Source: Saccharum officinarum
Taxonomy: Eukaryota > Streptophyta > Magnoliopsida > Poales > Poaceae
Length of the DNA: 64,000 bases
Direction of reading: 5' to 3'
Assembly: GCA_020631735.1 (NCBI GenBank)
Contig: CM036170.1
Location: forward strand, 73,051,737 to 73,115,736
Positions 12,228 to 25,458 of the stretch are shown piece by piece (the stretch's first letter is position 1; each line of letters starts with the position of its first letter). The position numbers and the translations under genes were made by a program. The notes beneath the pieces are model-generated. The model was not told the DNA's origin, made no database searches, and saw only the letters and a program-made list of their open reading frames with translations.

Positions 12228-15200
12228 GAATCGCGTCCCGAGATTCGGAATGGAAGATCTTTTAAGGAAGAGAGACACGTTACCTAGTTCCCAACATCTG
12301 CTATAGCATTTCGCTATAAAGCTTCAACGTCGGTGAACACTTTGGTCAAAGGCACTTTCTGATACCTACTCTTTATGGTAAAATTTGTCTGAAGAATTTC
12401 CTTCATTGACTTCCATGAAGCATTGTTACTTTGGGAGGAATCCAAGATAGCACATACGGCATTCTCAGTGTACGGAGATCATTTGGTCCATGAGTGAACC
12501 ACTCACAAGTATCTGACTCTCTAATGAGAACAACATAGGCCATATGAACTTGACATTAGACCGAAATATTCACAAGTATACTCGTTGAAATGACTCTATG
12601 TTCACACGGTCTCGAAAGGTAGTTCTCTACCAAAATGGCTTGGGTACAACTTTCCAAAAGGTTGAGATCATAGATGACAAATATACGCTAAGGCTATAGG
12701 ACACTGACTAACCAATAGACAAGGTCTATGTTGGTCGTAAATGTTCATTCATTTAGACACCAACTAATGGAAAACTACTTGAGGTTCCATGTGTGCAGTT
12801 CTCTTTCTCTGATGACAACACTGTATTATTTGAGTCTGTCGAGGGGTTAGTGAATGTGATGGCTGACTCTGTCGGCTTCGTATTTCTGTCAAATGTTACC
12901 TAAGAAGATTCTTCTATCCAAGACAACAGTTATCTGGGTTAAATCAGATGCAACCTCTTGGGTAAAAACATTTATAAGGTACCAAAGTATGTCATCTTAG
13001 GAAAATAATTCCTTAAGAAAGATGTAACGAGGCCTTAAGGACAACAAAAGTTATAATTATTCACTTAACCGTGGGGAGTAGTCTACCACCAAGCGATTGA
13101 GTAAAATTTTCCTTGGTGACTTAGTTGTACTGTAAGTTGAGTTGACTTGCAGCATAACAACTTTGTCAGGCCAACTTTCACCTTAGGCTTTTCTCCTTTT
13201 GGATCAAATAGTAACTCTAAGATGGGAAATCTGTTGTTTGACACTTTTCAAATTGCTTTTGATTCACGATGGTATAAATTGATCGGTAGAAACCAAGGCT
13301 GCTCGTACATTGGGGATACGAGAAAGCAAAAACAAGTGAAAGAGTGTAAACAAGTATCTGTGGGACCTCAAAAGGGCCATCCAACAGCAGATCCCGACTA
13401 TTAATTTACATATCAATCCAAGGATGCACACGCTTTGAACTTGCGGTTTACTTTTGCAGGGCAAACACATACTCTGCCTGGAGAACATTCCTACAAGTAT
13501 AAGGAACCGCTTTCGAATATTCCTTGACACTTCGTCCAATCAAGTTATGGACAAACCATTTGTGGCACCTATGGCACAAGGATACTAATTGAAACTAGGG
13601 TATACTTTCTCTAATTCTTCGCTTTAGCTGATAGAACACCTTGCACTATCTGTGTGATTGTTCAAGACAGAATTGACTTAATCACAATGGCTCTAGAAGA
13701 TAGAATATCACTCAAGTTGTTGGCTAGTTGATTAACTTCTTGTTGGTTATTGCTCTGTAAGACATAGCCTTCGTAGCTACCAAAGAGTCGTTACCTAGCT
13801 AGAGATTAACCTTCCTATTGGTAACTAATCAGTTGTCTCTCAACACTAAAAAGTTCCAAATCTTCACTCTTGACCACAACAACTGTGGTTGAAATAGAAC
13901 AGATGGTTGCCATTGAAATTAGCAAATACGAAGTTATTCTAGAGATGGTTGATTTCGATTGTATGGTCATTATGCACCCAAGATTGCGACTTGGATAGCT
14001 CCGGTCATATGCACAATGCGACAATCAATTCTCATCCCACAGATAACTTATCCAACATTAAGTGTCGTGTGTCCTTCTTTTATCCAACAGAGATGAGATA
14101 CTTGCTCACTAGATGATGTTCGTCAATACGGGGACAACTAAATAGAGTCACTAGGCTACCACATGTTGCAGTCTATTAATGTTTATGTCGGTGACCTGTT
14201 CTTCAAAGGTTATCCTCATAGCAACTTCAGAAGGACACTCCACTACTTTCGGTCTAAGATATGGATCTTACGATACGATATGGGAAAGATAACCAAGAAA
14301 AAGTTCACATGAGAATAACACGTTGATGTTGTTCCGCAATGGATCATGACTAGAAACCACGATACCAGCGCGTGCCGAGCAGCACAACCTTGTGTCGGCC
14401 GCCACAGGAGGCTCTCGGTTTCGTCGCGGCACCATTAGTTGCTACTCATAACACCATTACCGATCACCCCACCCAGGTGAAATTTCAAGTGAAACAATTT
14501 GGGTGGTAAAAACAAGCATTATACAAGGGAGGGATAGCAAGCAAAGGTAGTCACAAGGTTTGGAATTAACCAGGAGGTGATTCGAAGATCAAAACATAGC
14601 ACAAGAGAACATAGCTCAATTGCCGAATGCGACTAAGCATGAGATTTTTGCTTAATTCCACGCACGCCAAGCGTTCACCAAAGTGATGGAAAAATGAAAG
14701 ATTACCATGAGATTTGGTCATGTTGGACAACAACATGAGATCAAAACTGGTAAACATCCCGAGACTTGGGAAGGTTGGGGATGGATTAAGCAAACTTCAA
14801 GGCGAAAACCGATATGTAGTCATAGATTGAGTTGATAAGGTAGATGCATGAAATTGCAAGCACACGATTTAGAGGCCATAGCATGGATACATTGCGTCAC
14901 ACTAGCTAACCTTTAGGAGAGGTAACCGAAAGGTCCAACAAGGATTCAGTTAAGGGTCTTACAACTTGGCATCAAACAACTATAGCCAAAAGGAAGAGTT
15001 GAAGAGAAACTATCTTGGCTAGTAGATCAAACAAAGGTATTCACGTGCGGTTGCAGGACAACCATGGTATACACGAATATTTAATGGTCCAGACTTAGGC
15101 TCATAAGGAAAAGAACCTAATTGGGGATGACGCCAAGAGATCGTTTCGCGTAACTCGAGTATTGCTCTAAGATAAAGCTACTCGACACTCGTATACTTAC

Positions 15201-17295
15201 CGAAGACAAACGAAGTGACAACTATGACACTAATTAACTAACAAGCATACATACAAACATCATAGTCAAGCATTGGAGAGATCCAATCCAATTAGCTTAA
15301 GCAACCACTACTAAGCATCAGGCTCACCCATAACAAACATTCATCTAAAGCAAGAACTAACTACGAGTTTAGCCTAAGACAAACGCTAGCTAAGGTGGCT
15401 ACTTAGCATGGGCACAGAACATGGACAGCAACATAGTAGTTAATTGTTTCGACCATAGCTGAGGTTGTAGACATCCCATAAAGGTGATCCTAGACTTTAT
15501 AGAAAGCTTAGAAAGATGGCTACACATTAGTTATTCATACCAAAAGCTAAATCATAGGTTAGCATGGTCAAACATGCTGATGTTTCAGATCTGTACCAAT
15601 ATGGACAGAAAACTGACAAGAACTTCAAAATTGCATAACTGGAGTTCTAGGGGTCCAACAAGGCTGAGCCTTAACTTTATGTAAAGCTTATTAAGTTGTC
15701 TATAACTTTCTTATTATCATATTAAGATGATTTTATAGCTAACAAGGCCAAACAAGACACAGAAGACATCTCTGCCCAGATGTGGACAGATTCTGTCATT
15801 CCACTTGGCAAGCTCATAACTAGAAATTTCGACCACAAAAACTAGTGCTATAGGACACTTTGAAAAGCTTAGAAAAAGTACTACACTTCTTCTATTATCT
15901 CCAAGACATGATTCCATATGCACATAGGTCAAACAAAGCAAACATTCAGATTTGTTCTGAACATGAGCAGATTCTGACAACAAACTTCTAAAATTTATAA
16001 CTCTTAAACCATAAGACCTAGGGTCATAAAATTTTTGTACAAGCTAGATAAGTAAGTTAGCTACAACTTTGGTATTCTCTATAACTACAGAAAACATCAT
16101 TATGATCATAAAAGCATCACTACAACAGAAACCGCTCTAGCAGCCAACGTTTAATAAGCAAAACAAAGTTTGCCTTTGTTCTACTTAACAAGAGAGCACA
16201 CAAACATATCATCCTAGTGACTCTAAACATTGTTACCCTAGACCAACACCAATTTAATTCATTCACGAGAATCCAATTTACTTAAGTGAGGTCTAAAACA
16301 TTTTCAAAAACTTGTATGACAGCATATCCACCACTTGGCTAAACTAGAGGGCATCTATAGGTTCAAGCATGTAACCACAATTATTTCTAACAAAACTAAG
16401 CACACACTTTTCTCAAGCAACATGGAACAAGGCATTTTTGTTTTACTTTACTCAAGAAAGATAGTGTAACACATTGATCACAAGTTACACACTATAGAAC
16501 AAGGGTGAGAGGAGCATAGCTATACATAAGGCAACAATCATGAAGATGCATGCTTCGTCCTATTCGTCCTCACAAGATTGCCAACCTAAGGTGGCGATCA
16601 TATTCTATGTCGGTGGCATAACACGCACTCTTTCGATATATAGCTAGTCGCCAGCTACATTCGACTTACGCATTCATGGTTAGCGTACCTGCAGAAAAGT
16701 TTCATTGCAGCCCAACATTTCCCCAAATATAGCACACAATGAAATAGGAAGATAAAATTCTAAGCACTCCCATATACATATACCCCTGTATACGTACATG
16801 TAGCACCAAAACACCCGAATCATTCGATCACCCACAATTAAGTACCTTCATATATACATGTGTGTAACATGTAGATAATCCAGTAACCAAAACTAGCTCT
16901 CCCCTAGACCGCAGTTTGTACGGTCATGCTCTCACAACTCACACTTACCTGAGCGTAGGTGCGATGTTGCATAAAAGTAAACTAGCAACATATATGGCTA
17001 TTTCATATATGAAGGCTACCTCTAATCTGACACACCGGGTAGCATAGTGTGGGAGAGTCATCACACATACATACCTTGGCCTGGGCGTAGATGCATAAAT
17101 GAAAAACCCCCAAGTTAGTACTTATATAAGCCACCTAATAATCCTTATATGGGCATAAGGAAATTGACCACTGGCATACTAGGTTTAGAATTCAGATTTC
17201 ACAAACCTATATATAGCTATAAGTTGATAAAACTGATTTTATAAAACAAAACCTTTGTTTTAAATACACATACGACAAGTTTAATGTTGAATCTT
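12228..17295 (-). other. Internal region of the LARD-like element, apparently non-coding
   Basis: Five kilobases without a long ORF on either strand; the longest is 91 codons (13264-13539, minus) and resembles nothing I know. I looked for the YxDD reverse transcriptase box, an integrase HHCC or DDE pattern, a CCHC knuckle and a chromodomain near the 3' end, and saw none. The stretch from about 15410 to 16150 is a diverged copy of LTR sequence: it follows LTR positions about 9175-9690 in order, with phrases such as GGACAGAAAACTGA and ATGTTTCAGA in common. The rest (12.2-15.4 and 16.2-17.3 kb) could not be assigned. Confidence 0.6.
15410..16150. repeat. Diverged LTR-like block inside the internal region
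   Basis: This block runs parallel to LTR sequence at about 9175-9690 (and 19285-19800). Both contain, in order, CATCCCA-AAGG-TGATC, a CTTTATAGAAAGCTTAGAAA-like phrase, TGGTCAAACATG, ATGTTTCAGA, GGACA-AAAACTGA, AACTTC, GCATAACTG and ACAGAAAACATCAT-like phrases. Divergence from the LTR is much greater than between the two LTRs, so the similarity predates this insertion. Confidence 0.65.
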
Positions 17296-17307
17296 GCTCC
17301 GATACCA
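17296..17307 (-). other. Primer binding site (initiator Met tRNA type)
   Basis: On the minus strand TGGTATCGGAGC lies two bases inside the 5' LTR, whose internal edge is at 17310. The standard plant initiator-methionine primer site is TGGTATCAGAGC, so there is one mismatch. This sets the direction of the element. Confidence 0.85.
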
Positions 17308-17309
17308 GC

Positions 17310-20300
17310 TGTAACAGAACCGTCCAAATTATAAGAGCACAAGTACAAAAACAATCACCGAAGTGATCAAATTCTCGCACTTGAGCCCATATAACTCCGG
17401 TAGTCCAATGAAATCACGAGGGATTTCAAACCAACCAACATACAAGCCAAGATCGTAGTGATTCAACATAACAAGTCACATGTTACAATCATTTCACAAG
17501 TAATTCAATATACATCGGAGTTCAACATAGTTATTACAACTTAAGTTCAAAAGTAGCGGAAGCAAAGTAATTTGAAACTAACAACATCTTATTTCAAATA
17601 CATGCCAGTACCAAGGTCGACTTCCAACAAAAGCATTAGAGATAAGGTAACTCAGAAGGATCATGCCCGTGATCACACTCCGCCTCTACGGCAGGAGCCA
17701 ACCAACTCTTGCAGTCGCCATGATACATCACAACCTGCAACAAGTGGGGATAAAACCCTGAGTACGACAAAGTACTCAGCTAGACTTACCCGTCAGAAAC
17801 CAGAAATAAGGTGACACCAAGGATCATGCAAGGCTGATATAAAGTGGGCTAGCTTGACAACATTTTGCATAAAAGCTTAATATAGATAAGTAATCATTAA
17901 TGCTTAAGCATCAAGTTAATTATCATTAACCTATCATCTATATTAGAACCTGTACTAGAGCACTCACTTTATTAGGAGCAAACAATATTAACCATAGCAG
18001 GTATAAATTGAGGCAACCTTTCCATCGTGATCCAATTAACCATCCGTTCAATTTAATGGAATCTACGTTGCCGCTGCTCAAGTCAAGTGCTCACTAACCG
18101 GGAGCGACGGCGATTCGAATCGAATTCCTATCCAGCTGGAGGGTATTTCTAACACTCACCGTGCAGCCCCTGCCAGGGTCGCACAAGCCACCTTTTCATA
18201 TGATTCAGGAATCACGGGTCCGAATGATGTCGCGACCCCAAGGGCGACACTCTGCCAGGTGATAGGGACTCTAACCCCCCCTTGGTCTCACGCCAATGTC
18301 CCCAAGCACATCCTTTCTCTCCTCCAAGAAGCAACCTACCATTCGATTCCCGGCCTGAATCACATTACTCGGCTTCGCGGTCGGAACGACTTATCCGGCC
18401 AACTAAGTGTTAGACTGCGTTCAACATGACTCAAGGACGTACAGCGAATCGGTCCTTAAACGACTCAGACGGGGATAGATTCACACCCAAGACCTCCATG
18501 CCTTGTTGCTTCACTATCGTCATCCCGCCCGGTCTCATTTCATTTTATTAACACATGGTTCCATTCCACGATAGCAAATATAGCCAACCGTGCCATAAAT
18601 GAATATCCCTATATCTCGCAGGTGACAGGAAATCACCTGACTTCTACCGCTTAAAGCAGGGCTAAGCATCTACTCGATCCTAATCTATGTAGGATTCAAG
18701 GATTCATATATCTGGACAAGGAATGATATAATGCAGCAAGGTTTTCAACCAACTCCTACCACTTAATGCAACAATACTTATAACATATATAGAATTAATT
18801 GCTTTGAAGGTAGGAGGCTTATAATGCTCCGGGGCTTGCCTGAGATCCGACACAAGTCAGTTTAGTTAGCTTGCACCGTCATGGTGACATCTCCGGTCCT
18901 AGCACTTGCATTCAGGGGTTCTTCCATCTTCTGGACAGCCCACCATTACACCATCATCTGTCTCCATATCATGCACTCCACGTCTGTACCTAGCGTACCT
19001 AGGATGAGATGCATAGATGCAGATGCATGAACATAAAGAATACACATGAAGGAATGCAACAAGCATACTAAACAAGCATATGTTACACTATACCCACATA
19101 AGCATGTCATACAACCAGCTAGCTATACATGATCAAGTACTTCATAATTTAGCAAAACATTTTAGGCATGCTACCTTAACTCTAGGTGTCCAAGATAACC
19201 ATTTGCAATCATACAAACAAGAGCAAGTAGAAGCAAACAATTCTAGATACAAGTAGATTTAGACAGCAGCAAACAGTCACTTGTTTCAAACATAACTTAA
19301 GCTACAAACATCCCACAAGGATGATCTAAGACTTTATGAAAATCCATAGAAATTGTCTACAAGATTGATGTTTACATAAAAAGCTAATTACAAAGTTAAA
19401 CAGGTCAAACATGTAGATGTTTCAGACCTATCCAGACATGGACATAAAACTGATTGCAACTTCAGAGAAGCATAACTGTAGTTACACAAATCCAAATGAC
19501 TTGCAAGAAGACATTTTGGAAAGCTTATGAAATTATCTACATTTCATCTTTAATCATCTCAACCTGATTCCCAAGTTATCATGACCAAACATGCCAATCT
19601 TTAAAGTCTGCACAGAAGGTAATTAAAATCTGACAGTAGACTTATTAAGCATGCAACTCTTAAACTATCAGACCTGGGATCATGAAAATTTAACACAAGA
19701 AAGATAAGATAATTATCTACAACTTTTGTATTTACCAAAACCACAGTAAACATCATTTACACCATGAAACTAGTTGCACGAGTAACACCACACATGCAGC
19801 CCAACAGCAGTGGTAAAATTATAGACAGAAAACTGATAGAAACTTCAGAGAAGCATAAATGGAGTTCTAGACCTCCAACAAACATGATTCTCAACTTTAT
19901 GGAAAGCTTATAAAGTTACCTACAACTTTCTTGTAATCATCTTAAGATGATTCTACAGTTAACATGGTCAATTAATTAAATAATTGCATCTCTGTCCAAA
20001 ATATGGACAGAATCTGATATGCCACTTTAAACCGTTATAACTTGAGTTTCACAAATCCAATAATTATGGTTCTGGACTTTTTAGAAAGATTAACAAGTTG
20101 CGAACAATTTTGTTATAAACATCTAGAGCTAATTGTGCTACTAACTAGGTCACACATTATAAACAAGGCAACCCTGTCTGGGTTTGGACAGAAACAGCTA
20201 CAGCACTTTAGACTACTATAGTTAAACATATACTTAACCAAAAATTGTGCTCTTTAGCTTTTTGAAAAGCTTAAGAAAATTACTACAAATCATTTATTGT

Positions 20301-22310
20301 CATCAAGGCATGATTCATAACTTAACTAAGCCAAACAATGCATATATGCAGAACTGTCCAGAATAGAAGCAAAGCAGCATATAGCATTTGTTATTTTTAT
20401 AGCTCCTAAACTATCAAGCCTAAAATCTTGAAATTTTTACTAGACATCATACATCACAAGAGTAACACGTCACAAAAATTTCACTTCATTTGGAGTTATA
20501 TATTTACAGTTATTAAAAATAACAGATCCAACTAGCATTCAAAACCTAGTTGCATAAATCTATTTTTACAGCTAAAACTTTAAACTAAAACATGCCATAT
20601 TATAGATCCACTGCATAGAAAATTTCACAAGGATTCCAAAAAGTCCTCATTTGCTATTTTACGATTTTTCTATCATTTACTATGTATTTTCAAAGTTCAG
20701 CCATTTAAATGCAATACTAATTCCGAAAACGAAAAAAAAGAAAACATTATGCAGAGTGAACACAAAACTTTCACAAATCATGTAAGCCCCTATATGTAAA
20801 TCCTTTGTCTCTAGCACTTTTGCAAAGTGAACACAACAAAGAGTTTCTGCCTCGCTAGATGGTCCTTCTTCTTCAATCTCTCGACGCAACAGGCAGGGGA
20901 TCGACGGGCTCTGGCCGGTTTCCGGCGAGGTGGTCATCCGCCGGTGGCCAGCGGCCGAGCTGTGACCAGCCCTGAGCCACGCCTCACCTTGGCTTGGCCT
21001 ATGGTAGCCAGCTGCAGCCTAGCTACGGCGGTCGATGGCGACGAGCGTGGCTTCGGCGGCCGTCCTGGGCAGCAGAGCTAGCGTGGGATGAGGCCACGGC
21101 GGAGGAAGAGACGCGGTGGAGCGGCGCGATCGCGAGTTGGGGGACAGGGGGTGCGGCTGGTGTTGGAAGAGGAGGACCAGGGAGCGATTGCACAGGGCGA
21201 GCAGGGCCGGCGAGCTCTCGCTCGGCCGTAGCGCCCCGGCGAGACCGAGAGAAAAAGCGAGGGAATGGGAGAGAGTGAGGGATGAAGGCGAACTCTCGGC
21301 CTCCTTACACGGTTCTACGACGCGTGGTGCGAGGTGTCGAGCGGTGGATGTCGCTGAGGGCCACGCGGCGGCGGTCTCTACCCCCGGTCGGCCACGACAT
21401 CTCCCAGCCTGGTCCAATAATTGGAACAAGATGACAATTCTACCCCAAAATTACAGCTGAAACTACCTTTTTTTCTCTATATCCCTCAAACCGATTCATT
21501 ATTTGATCAACCGATTTCACCGTTGTGTAGAGCTACAAGAGTACTCCAACTTTGATTAAAGAAGTTTGGCCAGATTCAAAATGGTTTGCAAACTAAAATT
21601 CACTAAAGATAGGTACACGAAAACGAAATCGCGAAATTCAGTCATTCCAGACTTAGCCGATTTTCGAAGCTTCAAAACAGCAGGAACTTCCAGACCTTGT
21701 AGCTCATGAACTAGGCCGAATTAGCCAAAGTGCCAATTGACAAACTTGTAGCTCAGGAAATTCTCTACAACTTTGCTTTAAGGAGTCAAGCTTGAATTAG
21801 CATAGTTTGCGAGATATAGATCAAGGAATAGAATCTGTTTTTGGGAACTAACAGAATTCCAGAACAGTAGTAAACTGCAGTTTTGACAGGCTTAAGAGCT
21901 GAATCATGAGATGGGTCAATTGACAAAGTTGAAGCTTATAAAATTTACTACAACTTTGATATAATTGACTTGGACTGATTCAAACTCTAAGATGGAGATT
22001 CTGAGAGGTCAGCTAGCACACTATACTAACAAAGCATGGAAAACAACACTTTAGGAGCTAAGTTAGCATAAGCTATTAACATGAGAAATGCTCCAAATGC
22101 ATAGTTAAGCAATCCTAACATGTTTACAAACATTCAAAGCAATAACTTACATTTGCACACATGATCATAGCATTACAAGACAAAGAAACATAATGGCACA
22201 AGCATGTTTCACTTACTTAAACTTGGGCAACAAGATGAGATGCTTATGATAAGGCTATACTCATGTGAAGCAAGTGCATTAGGAGGCAAGATAACACCTG
22301 GGGTGTTACA
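17310..22310 (-). repeat. 5' LTR of the large minus-strand element
   Basis: It is the 5001-base partner of 7204-12210, collinear and nearly identical over its whole length. It begins on the minus strand with TGTAACACCCCAGGTGTTA (from 22310 downward) and ends GGTTCTGTTACA, followed by the primer binding site. As the 5' LTR it would carry the promoter; no clear TATA box was pinned down. Confidence 0.9.
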
Positions 22311-23405
22311 CTCACTAGGCGCCTTACATGCAATATACTCTGAATTCACCTAGTGGCACCCGTGCATCGAATAACCGATAAGACTTCCCTCTTAATAGTT
22401 CCATCAATCACTTAAACACTCACACCCCTCTATGTGTCTTGAGTGCAAACCAAAATAGCCCTATGGTTATACCTTTGCCTTGAGCCCATTTTATTTTCAC
22501 AAAAGATATGATCCACTTTCATATCATCACATGACGTCTCGATCCATTGACCTTGACTTCACTTGCTTTTCACCGTTTGCATCGGTCCGTCACGCACCAA
22601 GTCTTGCTCAAGCTTCACCATCACATGTCCTTTGCTTCGAAGCCTCGACTTGCCCTCACCTTCACAACCGGTCCATCGAGCAAGCATCATCTTGGTCTTC
22701 ATCATCTTGGCATATGAGTCAATGTCATGTCTCACATTCAATGACCACCATTTATTTAAAATCACTCCACTTAGATACAAAGGTTAGTCTAGGTTTCATC
22801 AATAGCCAAAAACCAAACTAGGGACTTTCAAATCTCCCCTTTTGGTAATTGATGACAACCCTCACAAGATGATTTGATAATAAAAGTTTTGAACTTGTCA
22901 ATTTGTCCAATCATTATGCTCATAAGTAAAGTTTGGACAATTATCACAAGCTAGGTTTGGTAGCATTAGCTCTCCCTACATATGTGCATAGAGTTTGGAT
23001 TGATAAGCTTTGCACATATGCATGGATAGAAGTGTTGAGAGAGTAAATTCTACCAAAATGATGCTAAAGTGTAAGAAATAGGACCTTTGAAGCGTGATAC
23101 CAATTGGAGTTGCCTTTTACCACCATCCTAGCATCATGAGGTAACTAGACATCCATCATAACTCAAAGAACCCGTGAGATCAACAATTATAGTAAAGGTT
23201 CTTGAACCACTTGTAAAGTTTAAGGCTCATCTAGATACCACATGTAAAACTTTCCTATGCATGCTAGTAGATCATTTCATCATTCAAGTTCTATACTAGC
23301 ATTGCACCACACAAGCATGTATATTGGAATTTAAATACCATGTGCAATGAGCAAGTTATATGAGAATGCACAAAACAATGTAACAACTTTGTTTATGAGC
23401 TTGCT
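22311..23405. repeat. Right part of the interrupted repeat and unassigned DNA
   Basis: 22311-22830 probably continues the repeat that begins at 5503, since the LTR element lies between them with a target duplication. It contains small ORFs (22480-22821, 22563-22787) with no recognised domain and ends near CTAGGGACTTTCA. 22831-23405 is AT-rich sequence in which I recognise nothing. Confidence 0.4.
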
Positions 23406-23968
23406 TGTAACACCTCAGGTGTTTAGCTCCTTAAATTGCATTGCATTTGCATAAGCATAAGCAAGCATCATTCATTTCATGCATAAGCTTATAATATGTA
23501 AAACATGCTTTGGAAACAATGCCAATATGTTTTATATTTTTTCATGTGAAGTAGATGTGAGTAGTGTGCAACACACAAGTACCTTATGTTGCAAATTCCT
23601 TTGTGAGATATGTCAACCACTTTAGTGTAACATAATTAGCAAGTGTTATGCAAACAACTCATGCAACATGTGCAACACGAGCTTTGCAAATTTGGGTGAA
23701 AAATATTTGAATTACTTTGCCAAGTATGTTGACACTTTAGGAATTTTGTGCAACCAATGTAGAGTGGCTAATTAGGTCTTATAACACCTTAATTACATTT
23801 AGGGTAAGTAGTGGAGCAATGTTCATGTGGCCAAAATTACCAAATTGCCCTTCCAAATGTTGTTGACTAAGTTGGAACCCTAGAGTGATCATGGTTTGAC
23901 CAATTAAAAAGTCCAATTTAGAGATCTTGCATGGAGGAGCACCCTTAAGCAAAGTTGTAGAGAATTCA
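23406..23968 (+). mobile_element. Start of another TGTAACACC-type LTR, cut by the assembly gap
   Basis: It begins TGTAACACCTCAGGTGTTT, the same terminal signature as the LTRs at 2277 and 22310. Just before the gap it has AAGCAAAGTTGTAGAGAATT, which also occurs (reverse strand) in the large LTRs near 11660. The gap of N starts at 23969, so its length and completeness are unknown. Confidence 0.6.
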
Positions 23969-24068
23969 NNNNNNNNNNNNNNNNNNNNNNNNNNNNNNNN
24001 NNNNNNNNNNNNNNNNNNNNNNNNNNNNNNNNNNNNNNNNNNNNNNNNNNNNNNNNNNNNNNNNNNNN
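23969..24068. other. Assembly gap, 100 N
   Basis: Exactly 100 N, the customary placeholder for a gap of unknown size. The true missing sequence probably includes the rest of the LTR that begins at 23406. Confidence 0.99.
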
Positions 24069-24269
24069 AGATTGTGTTCAGGTTCACTGTTGTCCAGTAA
24101 GGTTTATCTTTTGCTCGCTATGATTATTAAAGATTGGATTTTCACATATAGCTACGATTCATTTCCCCTCAACTGCCGTGAAAGAGTAACTCTAGCAACT
24201 GCCATAAGACATGGTCAATAAAGCCAAGATGTTGCATAAGTAAGTTATAACAGAGTTAATATATAATAA

Positions 24270-24463
24270 GGGCGTGTTTGGCAGGGTTTCTCGTTGCTCG
24301 GCTCTACATTTTGTATTGTAGCAACACTATTTACAGGAGCGTTTTTCTCTTCTCCGGTCAAAATGAACTGAGAGCCGGGAAAAGCCACGATTTTGTAGCT
24401 TCCGTTCCAGCTCCTTGGTACTGTAGTGAGGAGCCGGCTCAGAAGGAGCTGTTCAATACGCCC
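24270..24463. mobile_element. Small MITE, Tourist-like, 194 bp
   Basis: It starts GGGCGTGTTTGG and ends CAATACGCCC, with TAA on both sides (24267-24269 and 24464-24466). A 3-bp TAA target duplication is typical of PIF/Harbinger (Tourist) MITEs. The one ORF inside is not a gene. Confidence 0.7.
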
Positions 24464-24683
24464 TAAGTTTCCTATTTATTAAAAAAAAGTCTTTTTCTCC
24501 TATTCCTTCTCACAAACTTGCTATTTAGGTCATAATACATATGCTTCCGTATCCAACTTGTGCTTACATGGGAGTCAAGCTCTCATCCTCTCATCTCTTC
24601 TCTCCACATCAGCATTAGCTCGGCTATAAGCTCATTATTGTACCTGCTCTAATTGTAGCATCTCAATATAACTCCGTCAATAA

Positions 24684-24821
24684 GGCTTTGTTTGATGCAC
24701 ATGTATTCACCTCAACCCACATGTGTTAAAGTGGATTGGAGTGGAAATTAAACTAAGTTTCATTCTAATCCACTCCAACACATGTGAATTGAAGTAGATA
24801 TACATGCATTCAAACAAGGCC
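24684..24821. mobile_element. Small hairpin MITE, 138 bp
   Basis: Ends GGCTTTGTTTGA and TCAAACAAGGCC are inverted repeats. The two halves fold on each other around ATCCACTCCA and TGGATTGGAG. TAA flanks it on both sides (24681-24683, 24822-24824). Confidence 0.7.
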
Positions 24822-24824
24822 TAA

Positions 24825-25458
24825 GATGGTATAATATCACATTTTAGATTTTTTATAAGACTTGCAAGTCTCCATGATCTCTCTCAATATGTGGGATCTA
24901 CCTATTCCTAGATGTTGTGGCTCGCCTCCTCCCTCCATGTGAGCGGGCTATGCCAGGCCTCGACCCATGTCGCACTGTCCCGTTTCCAGCTAGGTTGGAT
25001 CCTTAGCCACTCGAGGCCATGGCCTCGTTGAGGTCCTCGCCAGGGCAATAAGGCAGAAGTCCTGCGCGTAGGCGCGTATCGTCCATGACAAGACCAGTCT
25101 CCCACTGCACCGTCCATGACAACTTGGTTTAGCACACGCAGCGTGAGCGTGCAGGTTGATCTCCATGGGTGACATCACTGGCATGAGGAGCGTGAGGCGG
25201 GGCTATGTCCATGTCATGGCGTGTCACGCCTGCCCAGGGCAGATGTGGACATAGAGTGTCGTGGTCTGAGTCCAATGGCTATGGCTCAATACTGTGTAGG
25301 GAAGGAGTGCTAATTACTCTCGGTCCTTGTTATTGGGCGGTGGGGGAAGGGAGATGTAAGAGGTACTGCTGACCATCCAAAAAGGAAGATCTATTGGGGT
25401 CTGTTGAACACGAGAAAACCACATCTCCCTCTAATATGACTATTTTATAGGGATGATG

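Larger units (their letters stand above)
7199..22315 (-). mobile_element. Large non-autonomous LTR retrotransposon (LARD-like), complete
   Basis: Two almost identical direct repeats of 5007 and 5001 bases bracket 5.1 kb of internal sequence. The insertion is flanked by CTCAC on both sides (7199-7203 and 22311-22315), a 5-bp target duplication. LTR ends are TG...CA. Orientation is minus: next to the LTR at 17310 the reverse strand reads GC then TGGTATCGGAGC, matching the initiator-methionine tRNA primer site except for one base, and next to the LTR at 12210 the reverse strand has a purine tract. No gag, protease, reverse transcriptase, RNase H or integrase motif was found in either direction, and only short chance ORFs exist. 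Long LTRs with non-coding internal DNA fit the LARD description. Very few LTR differences imply a recent insertion by trans-supplied enzymes. Confidence 0.88.

Noticed and set aside
13147..14024. ORFs of 69-91 codons in the interior of the LARD-like element as possible gag or pol remains
   Set aside because: No protease, reverse transcriptase, integrase or zinc knuckle motif could be read in them or in adjoining frames.
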